DNA of 64,000 nucleotides from Aldehydirespirator sp965116665 (GTDB lineage: Bacteria > Actinomycetota > Acidimicrobiia > Acidimicrobiales > Aldehydirespiratoraceae), in the NCBI GenBank assembly GCA_965116665.1, contig OZ220709.1, positions 3,038,001 to 3,102,000 on the forward strand. The letters run 5' to 3'. Position 1 is the stretch's first letter. Each line of letters begins with the position of its first letter. Shown in pieces: positions 25,546 to 33,425 of the stretch. Both the position numbers and the translations under genes were made by a program. The notes beneath the pieces are model-generated. The model had not been told where the DNA came from and made no database searches. It was given only the letters and a program-made list of their open reading frames with translations.

Positions 25546-26406
25546 TTGGGGTCGATAGTGGGCGCCGCGGTGGTGTCGCACGTCCCGCCGCTGGTGATGC
25601 CCGAGCAGGAGCGCAGGGCCCTCAACGGGGGGGAGGACACCTCGCTGTTCGCGGGCCTGCACGCGCTGCGAGCCGAGCGGCTCGCCCCTGCCGCGGCCGA
25701 CACCGTGGTGGTGGTCGACACCCACTGGTTCACCACCATCGAGCACATCGTCGCGGCCCACGAGCGCCGTACCGGCCTCTTCACCTCCGACGAGCTGCCC
25801 CGGGGCATGACCGCCATGCCCTACGACATGCCCGGCGACCCTGAACTGGCCCGCGCCTTCGCGGCCGCGGCCGCGGGGCGGGACGACACCTGGGTGACCG
25901 CAATCGACGACCCCCACCTGCCGGTGCACTACCCCACCATCAACCTGCTCGGCTTCCTGCAGGGCGACGAGCGCTGGATCTCGATGGGCGTGTGCCAGAC
26001 GGCCGAGCCCGACGACTTCCTGCTGGCGGGCGAACTGCTGGCCGAGGCGGTGGCCGGGCTGGACCGCCGGGTCGTGATCCTGGCCAGCGGCGGGCTGAGC
26101 CACCGGTTCTGGCCACTGCGGCAGTTCCGCGACCACGAGGGCGCCGACCCCGCCCTCCATATCCGCACCCCCGAGGCGGCTGCGGCCGACCGCAAAGTCC
26201 TGGGATGGATGGCGGCCGGCAACCATGCCGCCATCATCGACTTCCTGCCCGAATACACCCGCCACGCTCCCGAGGGCTACTTCGGCCACTACCTGATCAT
26301 GGTGGGCGCGCTGGGGGGAGCGGCCTGCACCGCTAGGGGCACCCAGTTCGGCCAGTACGAGTCGGTGTCGGGCACCGGCCAGGCCCACGTATGGTTCGAC
26401 GTGTGA
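25546..26406 (+). CDS. Class III extradiol ring-cleavage dioxygenase (LigB/HpaD-like)
   Basis: Non-haem iron enzyme of the LigB superfamily, which opens catechol rings; relatives include 3,4-dihydroxyphenylacetate 2,3-dioxygenase (HpaD). Likely iron-ligand histidines are in AVVSHVPP near the start and in VVDTHWFTT near residue 58; 'ASGGLSHRFWPL' later supplies a catalytic His. Length 286 residues. The start is TTG at 25546 because GGGGAGG (25532-25538) is 7 bases upstream; the frame is open back to 25507. The substrate could also be a non-aromatic analogue, as some members have been recruited elsewhere. Its stop overlaps the next gene. Confidence 0.85.
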   Translation: MGSIVGAAVVSHVPPLVMPEQERRALNGGEDTSLFAGLHALRAERLAPAAADTVVVVDTHWFTTIEHIVAAHERRTGLFTSDELPRGMTAMPYDMPGDPELARAFAAAAAGRDDTWVTAIDDPHLPVHYPTINLLGFLQGDERWISMGVCQTAEPDDFLLAGELLAEAVAGLDRRVVILASGGLSHRFWPLRQFRDHEGADPALHIRTPEAAAADRKVLGWMAAGNHAAIIDFLPEYTRHAPEGYFGHYLIMVGALGGAACTARGTQFGQYESVSGTGQAHVWFDV

Positions 26407-27119
26407 CACGACCGAAGCGGGCCCTGGTGCTCGCCCACGAACCGCAGGGCACCAGTGCCCTGGTGGGTGAACGCCTGCAGCAACGCGGCTATGACGTGCA
26501 CGACCACGTCATCACTGCCGACCTGGACCGCCCCAACGACGCCGCGCCGTTCCCCGACGCGGCTGACTACGACATGCTTGTCCCTATGGGCTCGATCCGC
26601 TCGCTCACCAAGACCGGTGAGATCGACAGCTGGATCTTCACCGAGATCGCAATGGTGCAAGCCGCCCACGCGCGGGGCACGCCGGTGCTCGGAGTGTGCT
26701 TCGGAGGGCAGCTGCTGGCGGCGGCCCTCGGCGGTGAGGTCGAGAATTCGCCGGTGTCTGAGATCGGCTGGCGCGATCTGTTCGCGGCGGACGGCGCTGC
26801 CAATCCGGCTGGACCGGGGCCGTGGTTCCAGTGGCACTACGACCGTTTCACTCCTCCGCCCGAGGCGGAAGTGCTGGCCGTGAACGACACCTCGGTGCAA
26901 CTCTTCCGGTTGGGCCGCTGCTTGGGCACGCAGTTCCATCCCGAGGTGACCTACGCCCACTTGGTGGGCTTCCTCACCGGGTGCGACGAGGAGCACCTGA
27001 ACGAGCACGGCACGAGCAAGGCGGAACTGCGCGAGAGCGTGCGCCGCCACGAGGAGCGCAACACTCGCCAGTGCTACGCCCTGGTGGACTGGTTCCTGGA
27101 CGAGGTGGCCCCCTCGTAG
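26403..27119 (+). CDS. Class I glutamine amidotransferase (GMP synthase-like / gamma-glutamyl hydrolase type)
   Basis: A 238-residue class I GATase domain standing alone. The nucleophile is in GVCFGGQLLA and the His-Glu of the triad in QFHPEV. Stand-alone members hydrolyse gamma-glutamyl amides or supply ammonia to a partner; in aniline catabolism a GATase-like protein (AtdA2/TdnT) works with a glutamine-synthetase-like ligase. The GTG at 26403 overlaps the dioxygenase stop (GTGA); an ATG at 26391 is possible. The last 46 bases overlap the end of the convergent flavin oxidoreductase gene. Confidence 0.85.
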   Translation: MTRPKRALVLAHEPQGTSALVGERLQQRGYDVHDHVITADLDRPNDAAPFPDAADYDMLVPMGSIRSLTKTGEIDSWIFTEIAMVQAAHARGTPVLGVCFGGQLLAAALGGEVENSPVSEIGWRDLFAADGAANPAGPGPWFQWHYDRFTPPPEAEVLAVNDTSVQLFRLGRCLGTQFHPEVTYAHLVGFLTGCDEEHLNEHGTSKAELRESVRRHEERNTRQCYALVDWFLDEVAPS

Positions 27120-28081
27120 GCTCGCCGCGGTGCGCCGGCGTCGAAGCTCGACATCCGGGACACGATGTGCTCGCACAGGGCCCGGACCTCGGCCGGGTCG
27201 TCGGTGTGCTGGGACGGCTTGACGCAGAACGTGGTGAAGCCAGCCTCGATCTGGTCGCCGAAGTCGGCCATGGCCTCGTCGATGTCGGCGGTGTCGTCAG
27301 CGCCGGAGAACACCGCCCGGGTGCCGCCCACCATCTCGATTCTGTCCGGGTCGCGGCCCGCGGCGGCCAGCCCGGCCCGCAGCGCGTCCAGGTCCTCGGC
27401 GCTGGCCGGGCCGAACGGATGGAAGCCGTCCCCGTAGCGGACTAGTCGTCGCAGCAGGGCCGGGTGCATCGACTGGCCGCCGAACCACATCCTGGGCCGG
27501 GCCGGTTCGGCCCGCCAGGGCTTGGGGACGCAGTACACGTCCTCGAACGCGAAGCGGGGTCCGGGATGCGACGCGGGCGTGTGCTTCCACAGCGCCGACA
27601 TGGCTTCCAGCTGCTCGTCGAGGATGGCGCCCCGCTCTGCGAAGGGCACGCCGAGGGCGTCGTACTCCTCGCGGTGCCACGACACGGTGGGCTGCACCAC
27701 CAGCCGGCCCTCGCTGAGCCGGTCCAGGGTGGCCAGCTCCTTGGCCAGCAGCACCGGATGGCGCAGCGGGGCGATCACCGCGCCCATCACCAGCCGCACC
27801 CGCCGGGTGGCCCCGGCCACCGCGGCCAGCAGCACATTGGAGCTGGGCCAGCGCGTGGCCGGATCCTGATTGCCGGGGGCCGCGTAGGCCCTGGGGTTGT
27901 CGGGCCGGCCGAGCGCGCCCGCGGACGGGCCGAGGACGATGTGCTCGCTGGCCATCACCGCGTCGAACCCGGCCGCCTCGGCGTCGGTGGCCAGGCGGAC
28001 CAGCCCGACCAGGTCGTCGGGATCGACCAGCGTGTGGTTCTCGGTGAGGATCAGCAGCAGCCGGGGCCGCACCTCGATCAT
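27074..28081 (-). CDS. LLM-class flavin-dependent oxidoreductase (paralogue)
   Basis: A 335-residue luciferase-like protein closely matching the one at 18585-19520: both have LLLILTENHT/LMILTENHT at the N-terminus, 'GFDAVM(A/V)SE' near residue 40, 'PLRHP(V/I)LLAK(E/D)LAT' near 110, 'EGRLVVQPTVSW' and 'RMWFGG' plus 'MHPAL'. F420 or FMN as cofactor is likely. The C-terminal 20 residues extend past the conserved region and overlap the convergent amidotransferase gene by 46 bases. Substrate unknown. Confidence 0.87.
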   Translation of the reverse strand: MIEVRPRLLLILTENHTLVDPDDLVGLVRLATDAEAAGFDAVMASEHIVLGPSAGALGRPDNPRAYAAPGNQDPATRWPSSNVLLAAVAGATRRVRLVMGAVIAPLRHPVLLAKELATLDRLSEGRLVVQPTVSWHREEYDALGVPFAERGAILDEQLEAMSALWKHTPASHPGPRFAFEDVYCVPKPWRAEPARPRMWFGGQSMHPALLRRLVRYGDGFHPFGPASAEDLDALRAGLAAAGRDPDRIEMVGGTRAVFSGADDTADIDEAMADFGDQIEAGFTTFCVKPSQHTDDPAEVRALCEHIVSRMSSFDAGAPRRAYEGATSSRNQSTRA

Positions 28082-28153
28082 GGCCGCCTCTCTGGTCGTA
28101 GCGGAACGAAGCGCCTTCGACTCTAGGAATTACCGCGAGCAGGGGCTCCAGCG

Positions 28154-28169
28154 GCGGCTCAGGAGCCGC
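28154..28169. terminator. Hairpin after proW
   Basis: GCGGCT (28154-28159) and AGCCGC (28164-28169) pair perfectly across a CAGG loop right at the proW stop codon. Candidate terminator of the leftward proV-proW transcript; no U-tract. Confidence 0.35.
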
Positions 28170-30139
28170 TAGGCCGGATGGCTGGCGCGCCAGCCGCGAG
28201 CGGCAACGATCACCCCACCGATGACTGTGAGGAAGGCGCTGGCGCCGGGTGAGAGCGCCGGGGTCGCCAACCGGACGAAGGTGGCGACCCAGGCAACCCC
28301 GATCGCCGCAATGGCGCACCCCAGCCCGAACAGCACAACCGCGAGATAGCGCTGTGCACCGTGGCTGCGCACCAGTCGTCCGAGCGTCGCCGCCAGGGAC
28401 GCCACCGTGAGGGCCAGGACCATGTAGCCGATCCTCGGACCCTCAGAGTCCAGGCCGCGCACCACCACGCGGCGGGTCTCGGCCAGGGCCTCGGCCAGCA
28501 CCTCGGCGGCCAAGCCGCCCTGGTCGGCGCCCTCTGCCTCGGCCGCCAGCTCAGCGGCGATCTGAGCGGCGTCGCTGCGCTGGTCCAGGATCCAGGATCC
28601 CGACGCGCCGGCCAGTGCGAGGAACAGGGCCAGCACGACCATTCCCGCCAACTCCCGCGGCCCCGCCCGCGACGGCTCGTCGCCCCATCTCATTCGCCAG
28701 ACCGCACCGGCGCCTCCACCAAGGACGATCAGCGCGCCGAGCAGAGCCAGCCACACCCCTGTGCCGTGGCTGTAGTCCCCGCCCCGGGGGGACACGGTCA
28801 GGTAGGCCGCCGCGAGCGACACCAGCACCAGCCCGGCCGCAAGGAAGGCGCCTCCGCCCGCGTAGAACCTGTCCCGGCTGCGCGGTCGCCACAGGGCCGA
28901 GGCGCCGCCGAACGCCACCGCCAGAGCGACGAGGCCGGCCACGATCCCGAACCATGAGCCGCCGGTTGCGTCCAGCCCGCTGTGGGCACCAGGAAGGTCG
29001 ATGTCGTCGAATCGGGCGTAGGCCGACAACAGCCCGGCGTCGTTCCCCCAGGTCAGCAGCACCGAGAAGGCGGTGATCAGGCCGCCGACGAGCGCCGCCG
29101 CGGCCCCGATGCGGTGCGGGGCGGCCAGCTCGGGCGGCGCCGGCGCGGCCGGCACGACGGGAGTCTCCGGGTCGGCCTGCATGCCGGGCACGGCAGGCAC
29201 CACAGGGTCGGACCGAGTGGTCCAGGCGCTGCGGATCCGCGCCGGCAGGCTGCGCCGGTCGTCGCTGTCCGCCGGCTGCGAGATCCGGTCGAGGAGCACC
29301 CCGACGAAGTAGAGGCCCGCGCCGGCCGAGGCGCCGATGGGGATGTCAGCTGTGTTCAGCGCGGTCAGGATCGGCTTGCCGAGTCCGCCGCCGGCGATGA
29401 TCGCCACGATTCCCACCATCGACAGCGACAGCAGCAGGGTCTGGTTGAGTCCAGCCATGATCGCGGGCCGGGCCAGCGGCATCTGCACCTCGCGCAGGAT
29501 CCGGGTCTCGGTCGCCCCGAAGGCCCGGGCCGCCTCGACGACATCGGCGGGGACCTGGCGGATCCCCAGGTTGGTCAGTCGCACGATGGGAGGGAGCGCG
29601 AAGACCAGCGTGGCCAGCACGCCGGGGGTTCGGCGCACGCCGAACAGGAAGATGATGGGAAGCAGGTAGACGAAGGGGTGGATCACCTGCATCCCGTCGA
29701 GGACGGGACGCAGCCGGCTCCAGAACGTGTCGACCCGAGCCGCCAGGATCCCGAGCGGGATGCCGATCACCGTGCAGACCAGCACGGCAACGATGATCAT
29801 CCCGAGCGTCTCCATGGTCAGGTCCCAGTACTCGTTCCCGAGCAGCCCGCAGATCAGGAGGCCGGCCGCGCTGCCCAGCCCCACCAGGAAATTCCTGGTC
29901 GCCAACCCGAGCAGGAAGAACAGCAGCAGCACGACCGGCCACGGCAGCCAGTCCTGAAGGAGGTTGTCGATGATGAGCTCCAACAGTTTGTCGACGGGCC
30001 ACTTGACCGCGTCCAGGAATCCCTTGATGTGGGTGGTCAGCCAGAAGACGATCTCCTCTGTCCACAGACCGAGGGGGATCTCCCACGCGTCGAGGTTGGA
30101 GTTGTCCCAGAACTCGGCGGCGAGCACGCTGGATCTCAC
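28169..30139 (-). CDS. proW: Glycine betaine/proline-type ABC permease (ProW) fused to a C-terminal membrane domain
   Basis: Residues 1 to about 290 are a ProW/OpuA-type permease: 'PWPVVLLLFFLLGLATRNF' near 68, about five or six further helices and the EAA-type loop 'DVVEAARAFGATETRILREVQMPL' (split: VVEAARAFGATETR, LREVQMPLARPA) near residue 200. Residues about 295-345 are a Pro/Ala-rich linker. Residues about 345-656 form a second region with seven or so hydrophobic segments that I do not recognise and that is absent from ordinary ProW (about 280-350 residues). The gene starts at GTG 30139, overlapping the proV stop (GTGA). The added domain might sense osmotic stress or anchor a partner, which is speculation. 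Confidence 0.88.
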   Translation of the reverse strand: MRSSVLAAEFWDNSNLDAWEIPLGLWTEEIVFWLTTHIKGFLDAVKWPVDKLLELIIDNLLQDWLPWPVVLLLFFLLGLATRNFLVGLGSAAGLLICGLLGNEYWDLTMETLGMIIVAVLVCTVIGIPLGILAARVDTFWSRLRPVLDGMQVIHPFVYLLPIIFLFGVRRTPGVLATLVFALPPIVRLTNLGIRQVPADVVEAARAFGATETRILREVQMPLARPAIMAGLNQTLLLSLSMVGIVAIIAGGGLGKPILTALNTADIPIGASAGAGLYFVGVLLDRISQPADSDDRRSLPARIRSAWTTRSDPVVPAVPGMQADPETPVVPAAPAPPELAAPHRIGAAAALVGGLITAFSVLLTWGNDAGLLSAYARFDDIDLPGAHSGLDATGGSWFGIVAGLVALAVAFGGASALWRPRSRDRFYAGGGAFLAAGLVLVSLAAAYLTVSPRGGDYSHGTGVWLALLGALIVLGGGAGAVWRMRWGDEPSRAGPRELAGMVVLALFLALAGASGSWILDQRSDAAQIAAELAAEAEGADQGGLAAEVLAEALAETRRVVVRGLDSEGPRIGYMVLALTVASLAATLGRLVRSHGAQRYLAVVLFGLGCAIAAIGVAWVATFVRLATPALSPGASAFLTVIGGVIVAARGWRASHPA

Positions 30140-31362
30140 TGCCGAGCGTCCTCGGCCTTGGCCAGCTTGAGCTGCTCGGAGACGGCCTCGACGCGGCCCA
30201 GCTCGGCCAGGACCTCGAGGGGGCGTACCGATCCGATGAGCCTGCCCTCGGTGTCGACCACGGCGACCGGCAGGCCCGACCCGAAGAGCTGGTAGACCTT
30301 GGCCAGGATGGTGTCGTCGGTGACGACCGGCACCGCTTCGACGAGGGGTCCCAACTGCTGGTCGCCGCGCGCCCGGGCCCGCTCGGCGGACTCGCGGGTG
30401 ACCACCCCGAGGGGTCGCCCACCGGAGTCCACCACATGGGCCGCCTCCGACCCGCGGCTGCCGATGGCGTCGAGGACGTCAGTGACGGTCGCGCCGGCCG
30501 AGACCGTCGCAGCCTCGTCCCGCACCGTCTCGACGGCCAGCACCCGGCCCTGATCGACATCCTGGACGAACTCGGCCACATACTCGGTCTCCGGGCGCAT
30601 GAGGATGTCTTCGGGCGTGCCGATCTGATGGATGGCGCCGTCCTTCATGATGCACACCCGGCTCCCGACCCGGAGCGCCTCGTTGAGATCGTGGGTGATG
30701 AAGAGGATCGTCTTGTGGAGCTTGTCCTGGATCTCCATCAGCTCGTCCTGCATCTGGCGCCGGATGAGAGGATCGAGGGCGCTGAAGGCCTCGTCCATGA
30801 GCAGGATGGCGGGATCGGTGGCGAGGGCGCGGGCCAGACCCACCCTCTGCTGCATGCCTCCGCTGAGCTGCCGCGGGTAGCTGTTCTCGTAGCCACTGAG
30901 TCCAACGAGCGCCAGCGCCCTCTCCGCGGCCTCGTCACGGGCCTCGGGGTCAACGCCCTTCACCCTCAGTCCGAAAGAGACGTTCGAGCGTATGTCCTGG
31001 TGGGGGAACAGCGCGAAGTGCTGGAACACCATGCCGGTGCTGTCACGGCGAAAGGCCTGGAGCTCCTTGGGATCGAGGGCGGTCACGTCGGTTCCGTCGA
31101 CGACGATCCTGCCCGCGGTGGGCTCGTAGAGCCGGTTCACGCAGCGGATGAGCGTGGACTTGCCCGAGCCGGACAGGCCCATCACCACAAAGATCTCGCC
31201 CTCGGCCACGTCGATGTTGGCGTCGTTCACGCCGACGACATGACCGGTGCGCTCCTTGATCTCATCCTTCGAGCAGCCGGCCCGCAACAACGCTAGAGCC
31301 TCGCCGTCGGGCTCGTCGCCGAAGATCTTCACGACGTCTGCAATCTTGACCTTGGTCGGCAT
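30136..31362 (-). CDS. proV: Glycine betaine/proline-type ABC transporter ATPase (ProV)
   Basis: ATPase of an osmoprotectant importer, 408 residues from the ATG at 31362. Walker A is GLSGSGKST, Q-loop 'GMVFQHFALFPH', signature LSGGMQQRVGLARAL, Walker B 'ILLMDEAFSALDP' and H-loop 'ILFITHDLNEA'. The C-terminal 130 residues carry two CBS-like repeats ('ETVRDEAATVSAGATVTDVL', 'PVVTDDTILAKVYQLF'), as in OpuA/ProV, which sense ionic strength in known members. Start choice: AGGA lies 9 bases before this ATG; an ATG three codons upstream at 31371 has no spaced ribosome site. It overlaps proW. Confidence 0.94.
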   Translation of the reverse strand: MPTKVKIADVVKIFGDEPDGEALALLRAGCSKDEIKERTGHVVGVNDANIDVAEGEIFVVMGLSGSGKSTLIRCVNRLYEPTAGRIVVDGTDVTALDPKELQAFRRDSTGMVFQHFALFPHQDIRSNVSFGLRVKGVDPEARDEAAERALALVGLSGYENSYPRQLSGGMQQRVGLARALATDPAILLMDEAFSALDPLIRRQMQDELMEIQDKLHKTILFITHDLNEALRVGSRVCIMKDGAIHQIGTPEDILMRPETEYVAEFVQDVDQGRVLAVETVRDEAATVSAGATVTDVLDAIGSRGSEAAHVVDSGGRPLGVVTRESAERARARGDQQLGPLVEAVPVVTDDTILAKVYQLFGSGLPVAVVDTEGRLIGSVRPLEVLAELGRVEAVSEQLKLAKAEDARQ

Positions 31363-31412
31363 GAGCCCCATTCCTAGGCCTGGGCCAGCCCCCGCGACTC
31401 TAGGGCAGGATG

Positions 31413-31829
31413 TTAGAGGCCGAGCGAATAGGCGAGCCTACTCGGCCCATACGGCGCGGGGCCGTGGCCCGAGCGGCCCGTGAGCGCAGCGAACAAGAGC
31501 GGGAATGACCACGCCGCGGCGCGAGGGGCTGGCACCCATTCACGGACGCTCTTAGAGGCCCCGCGGGTAGGCGAGCGAACCCGTTTCATACGGGGCGGGG
31601 CCGTGGCCCGAGCGGCCCGTGAGCGCAGCGAACAAGAGCGGGAATGACCACGCCGCGGCGCGAGGGGCTGGCACCCATTCACGGACGCTCTTAGAGGCCC
31701 CGCGGGTAGGCGAGCGAACCCGTTTCATACGGGGCGGGGCCGTGGCCCGAGCGGCCCGTGAGCGCAGCGAACAAGAGCGGGAATGACCACGCCGCGGCGC
31801 GAGGGGCTGGCACCCATTCACGGACGCTC
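31413..31829. repeat. Three tandem 139-bp repeats between proV and proX
   Basis: Units at 31413-31551, 31552-31690 and 31691-31829. The second and third look identical; the first differs mainly in its first 50 bases. Each holds a 46-bp core beginning GGCCGTGGCCCGAGCGGCCC that recurs once in inverse orientation at 38237-38282. The first unit can fold GGCCGAG (31418-31424) with CTCGGCC (31441-31447) around an inner TAGG/CCTA stem; the later units can form GGCCCCG/CGGGGCC and CGGGT/ACCCG stems. Minus-strand open frames through the repeats are repeat-derived, not genes. The array occupies most of the 570-base divergent control region of the betaine transporter; the remaining 31830-31932 holds the proX leader. 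Confidence 0.9.
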
Positions 31830-31932
31830 TTAGTCGGCCGAGAATGGCAGAGGCGAAATCGCTATTGCATCCCTGACCCGGCTGGGCTAGGAAGAACTGC
31901 GTGCACGCTCGACCAGGTAAGGAGACCACCGA

Positions 31933-33333
31933 ATGAGAACCGGCAGAGGGAGGGCGCTGGCCGCCGTCCTATTGACGTTCGCATTGCTGGCAGCCGCATG
32001 CGGCGACGACAGCGAACCAGCGACGACGGCACAGCCCGACGACGGCGCCGCCGCCGCCGCCCAAGCCGAGGCTGACGCCGCGCGGGCCGCCGCGGAGGAG
32101 GCGCAGGCCGCCGCGGCCGAAGCCGAGGCACAGCTGGCCGCAGCCGAAGCGGCCGCGGCCGAGGCCAGCGCAGAACAGCAGGCCGAGGCGCAGGCGGCGC
32201 TGGAGGCCGCCCAGGCAGAAGCCGCAGCCGCCCAGGCAGAGGCCGAGGCGGCGGAAGCCCAAGCGGCGTTGGCAGAAGCCGAAGCCGCCCAGGCAGAGGC
32301 CGAGGCGGCGGAAGCCCAAGCGGCGTTGGCAGAAGCCGAAGCGGAGGCCCAAGCGGCACCCGAACCTGAGATGGCGCTGCCCGGCGAGGGGGTGACCGTC
32401 ACCATGGCGCGGGGCAACTGGAAGGAGACCAACTTCCAGAACTACGTCGTGCAGCTGCTCCTCGAGGAGCTCGGCTACGACGTCACCGACCCCGAGGAGA
32501 TCGCGCCGGCGACGTTCTACCCGGCCTTGGCCCAGGGCGACTACGACCTGTGGGCGTCGTCGTGGCCGCTCAACCACACTCCCCTGCTCGATGGCGAGAG
32601 CCCCGACGGCGGCACCTTCGGCGACAGGGTCCAGTACATCGGCACGATGATGGCGTCGGGTGCCCTGCAAGGCCTCCTAGTGGACATTCCCAGCGTGGAG
32701 CGGTTCGGCTTCACCACTCTCGGGGAGCTGCTCGACAACCCCGACGCGGTCGCCCACTTCGACACCGACGGCGACGGCAAGGCCGACCTCAACGGCTGCG
32801 ACGACGGCTGGGGCTGCCAGAAGGTGATGAACGACACGATCGCCCAGAACGGCTGGGACGATCGCATCGCGCAGGTGTCGGCCACCCACTCGGCGCTGTT
32901 CGCCGAATCGCAGGCGAGCTTCGAGACGGGCGGCCCCGTCCTTCAGTACGTGTGGACGCCCACCGCCTTCGTGGGCAAGCTCGTGCCGGGACGAGACGTG
33001 CTGTGGCTCGCCATCGAGCCGGACCAGGCCATCGAGGGGCAGGCCGGCGTCTCGGCGGTGGGTGACGCCTGCACCAACGACCCGTGCACGACCATGTTCA
33101 CCCCCTCGGACATAGTGGTGACCGCCAACAACGAGTTCCTGGCGGCCAACCCGGCGGCTGCGTCCCTGCTGGCCGACTTCGAGATCGACCCGCTAGCGGT
33201 CGCCGTGCAGGCAGTGGCCATCGACGCGGGCGCCAACCCCAACGATGACATGGCCGCCGCGGCCGCCGAATGGATCGCGGCCAACCGCGACCTGATCGAC
33301 CCGTGGATCGAGGCTGCGCTCGCCGCTGGCTGA
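31933..33333 (+). CDS. proX: Glycine betaine/proline-type substrate-binding lipoprotein (ProX) with long Ala/Glu helix
   Basis: Solute receptor of the ProVW transporter, 466 residues. The signal peptide ends in LLAAAC, so C23 is lipidated. Residues about 39-146 are almost entirely Ala, Glu and Gln, predicted as a single long helix or coiled coil of about 108 residues, far longer than usual spacers. The OpuAC-type binding domain runs from M147 ('GVTVTMARGNWKETNFQNYV') to the end, with 'YDLWASSWPLNHTPLLDG' near 200. 'DTDGDGKADLNGCDDGWGC' near 275 looks like a calcium-binding loop but is a usual insert in this ProX branch. AAGGAG precedes the ATG at good spacing. It is divergent from proVW rather than in the same operon. 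Confidence 0.93.
   Translation: MRTGRGRALAAVLLTFALLAAACGDDSEPATTAQPDDGAAAAAQAEADAARAAAEEAQAAAAEAEAQLAAAEAAAAEASAEQQAEAQAALEAAQAEAAAAQAEAEAAEAQAALAEAEAAQAEAEAAEAQAALAEAEAEAQAAPEPEMALPGEGVTVTMARGNWKETNFQNYVVQLLLEELGYDVTDPEEIAPATFYPALAQGDYDLWASSWPLNHTPLLDGESPDGGTFGDRVQYIGTMMASGALQGLLVDIPSVERFGFTTLGELLDNPDAVAHFDTDGDGKADLNGCDDGWGCQKVMNDTIAQNGWDDRIAQVSATHSALFAESQASFETGGPVLQYVWTPTAFVGKLVPGRDVLWLAIEPDQAIEGQAGVSAVGDACTNDPCTTMFTPSDIVVTANNEFLAANPAAASLLADFEIDPLAVAVQAVAIDAGANPNDDMAAAAAEWIAANRDLIDPWIEAALAAG
32231..32344 (+). repeat. 57-bp tandem duplication in the proX helix region
   Basis: The 57 bases from 32231 recur almost exactly from 32288, encoding the same 19-residue Ala/Glu unit twice. In-frame change in copy number would lengthen or shorten the helix. 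Confidence 0.85.
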
Positions 33334-33369
33334 ATCATCGGCTGATCGGCCGAGGACAAAGACATCTGA

Positions 33370-33405
33370 GATCGTAGGGCGGGGCACCAGCCCGGTCCTA
33401 CGATC
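33370..33405. terminator. Hairpin after proX
   Basis: Perfect 9-bp arms GATCGTAGG (33370-33378) and CCTACGATC (33397-33405) with a G/C-rich interior that can pair further (GGGC/GCCC). It lies 37 bases after the proX stop and just before the ribosome site of the next gene. Partial terminator or processing site; no U-tract. Confidence 0.5.
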
Positions 33406-33425
33406 ATCGGAGGAGGCGCGCGTCG

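Noticed and set aside
31413..31829. Repeat array as a CRISPR locus
   Set aside because: Units are 139 bp, directly abutting, with no unique spacers and no cas genes nearby.
31413..31929. Minus-strand open frames through the 139-bp repeats
   Set aside because: They arise from the repeat itself, with the same peptide block repeated, and have no ribosome site or recognisable domain.
32758..32815. EF-hand-like DTDGDG loop in ProX as evidence for calcium signalling
   Set aside because: This loop is a regular structural insert in this branch of betaine-binding proteins, so it says nothing special here.
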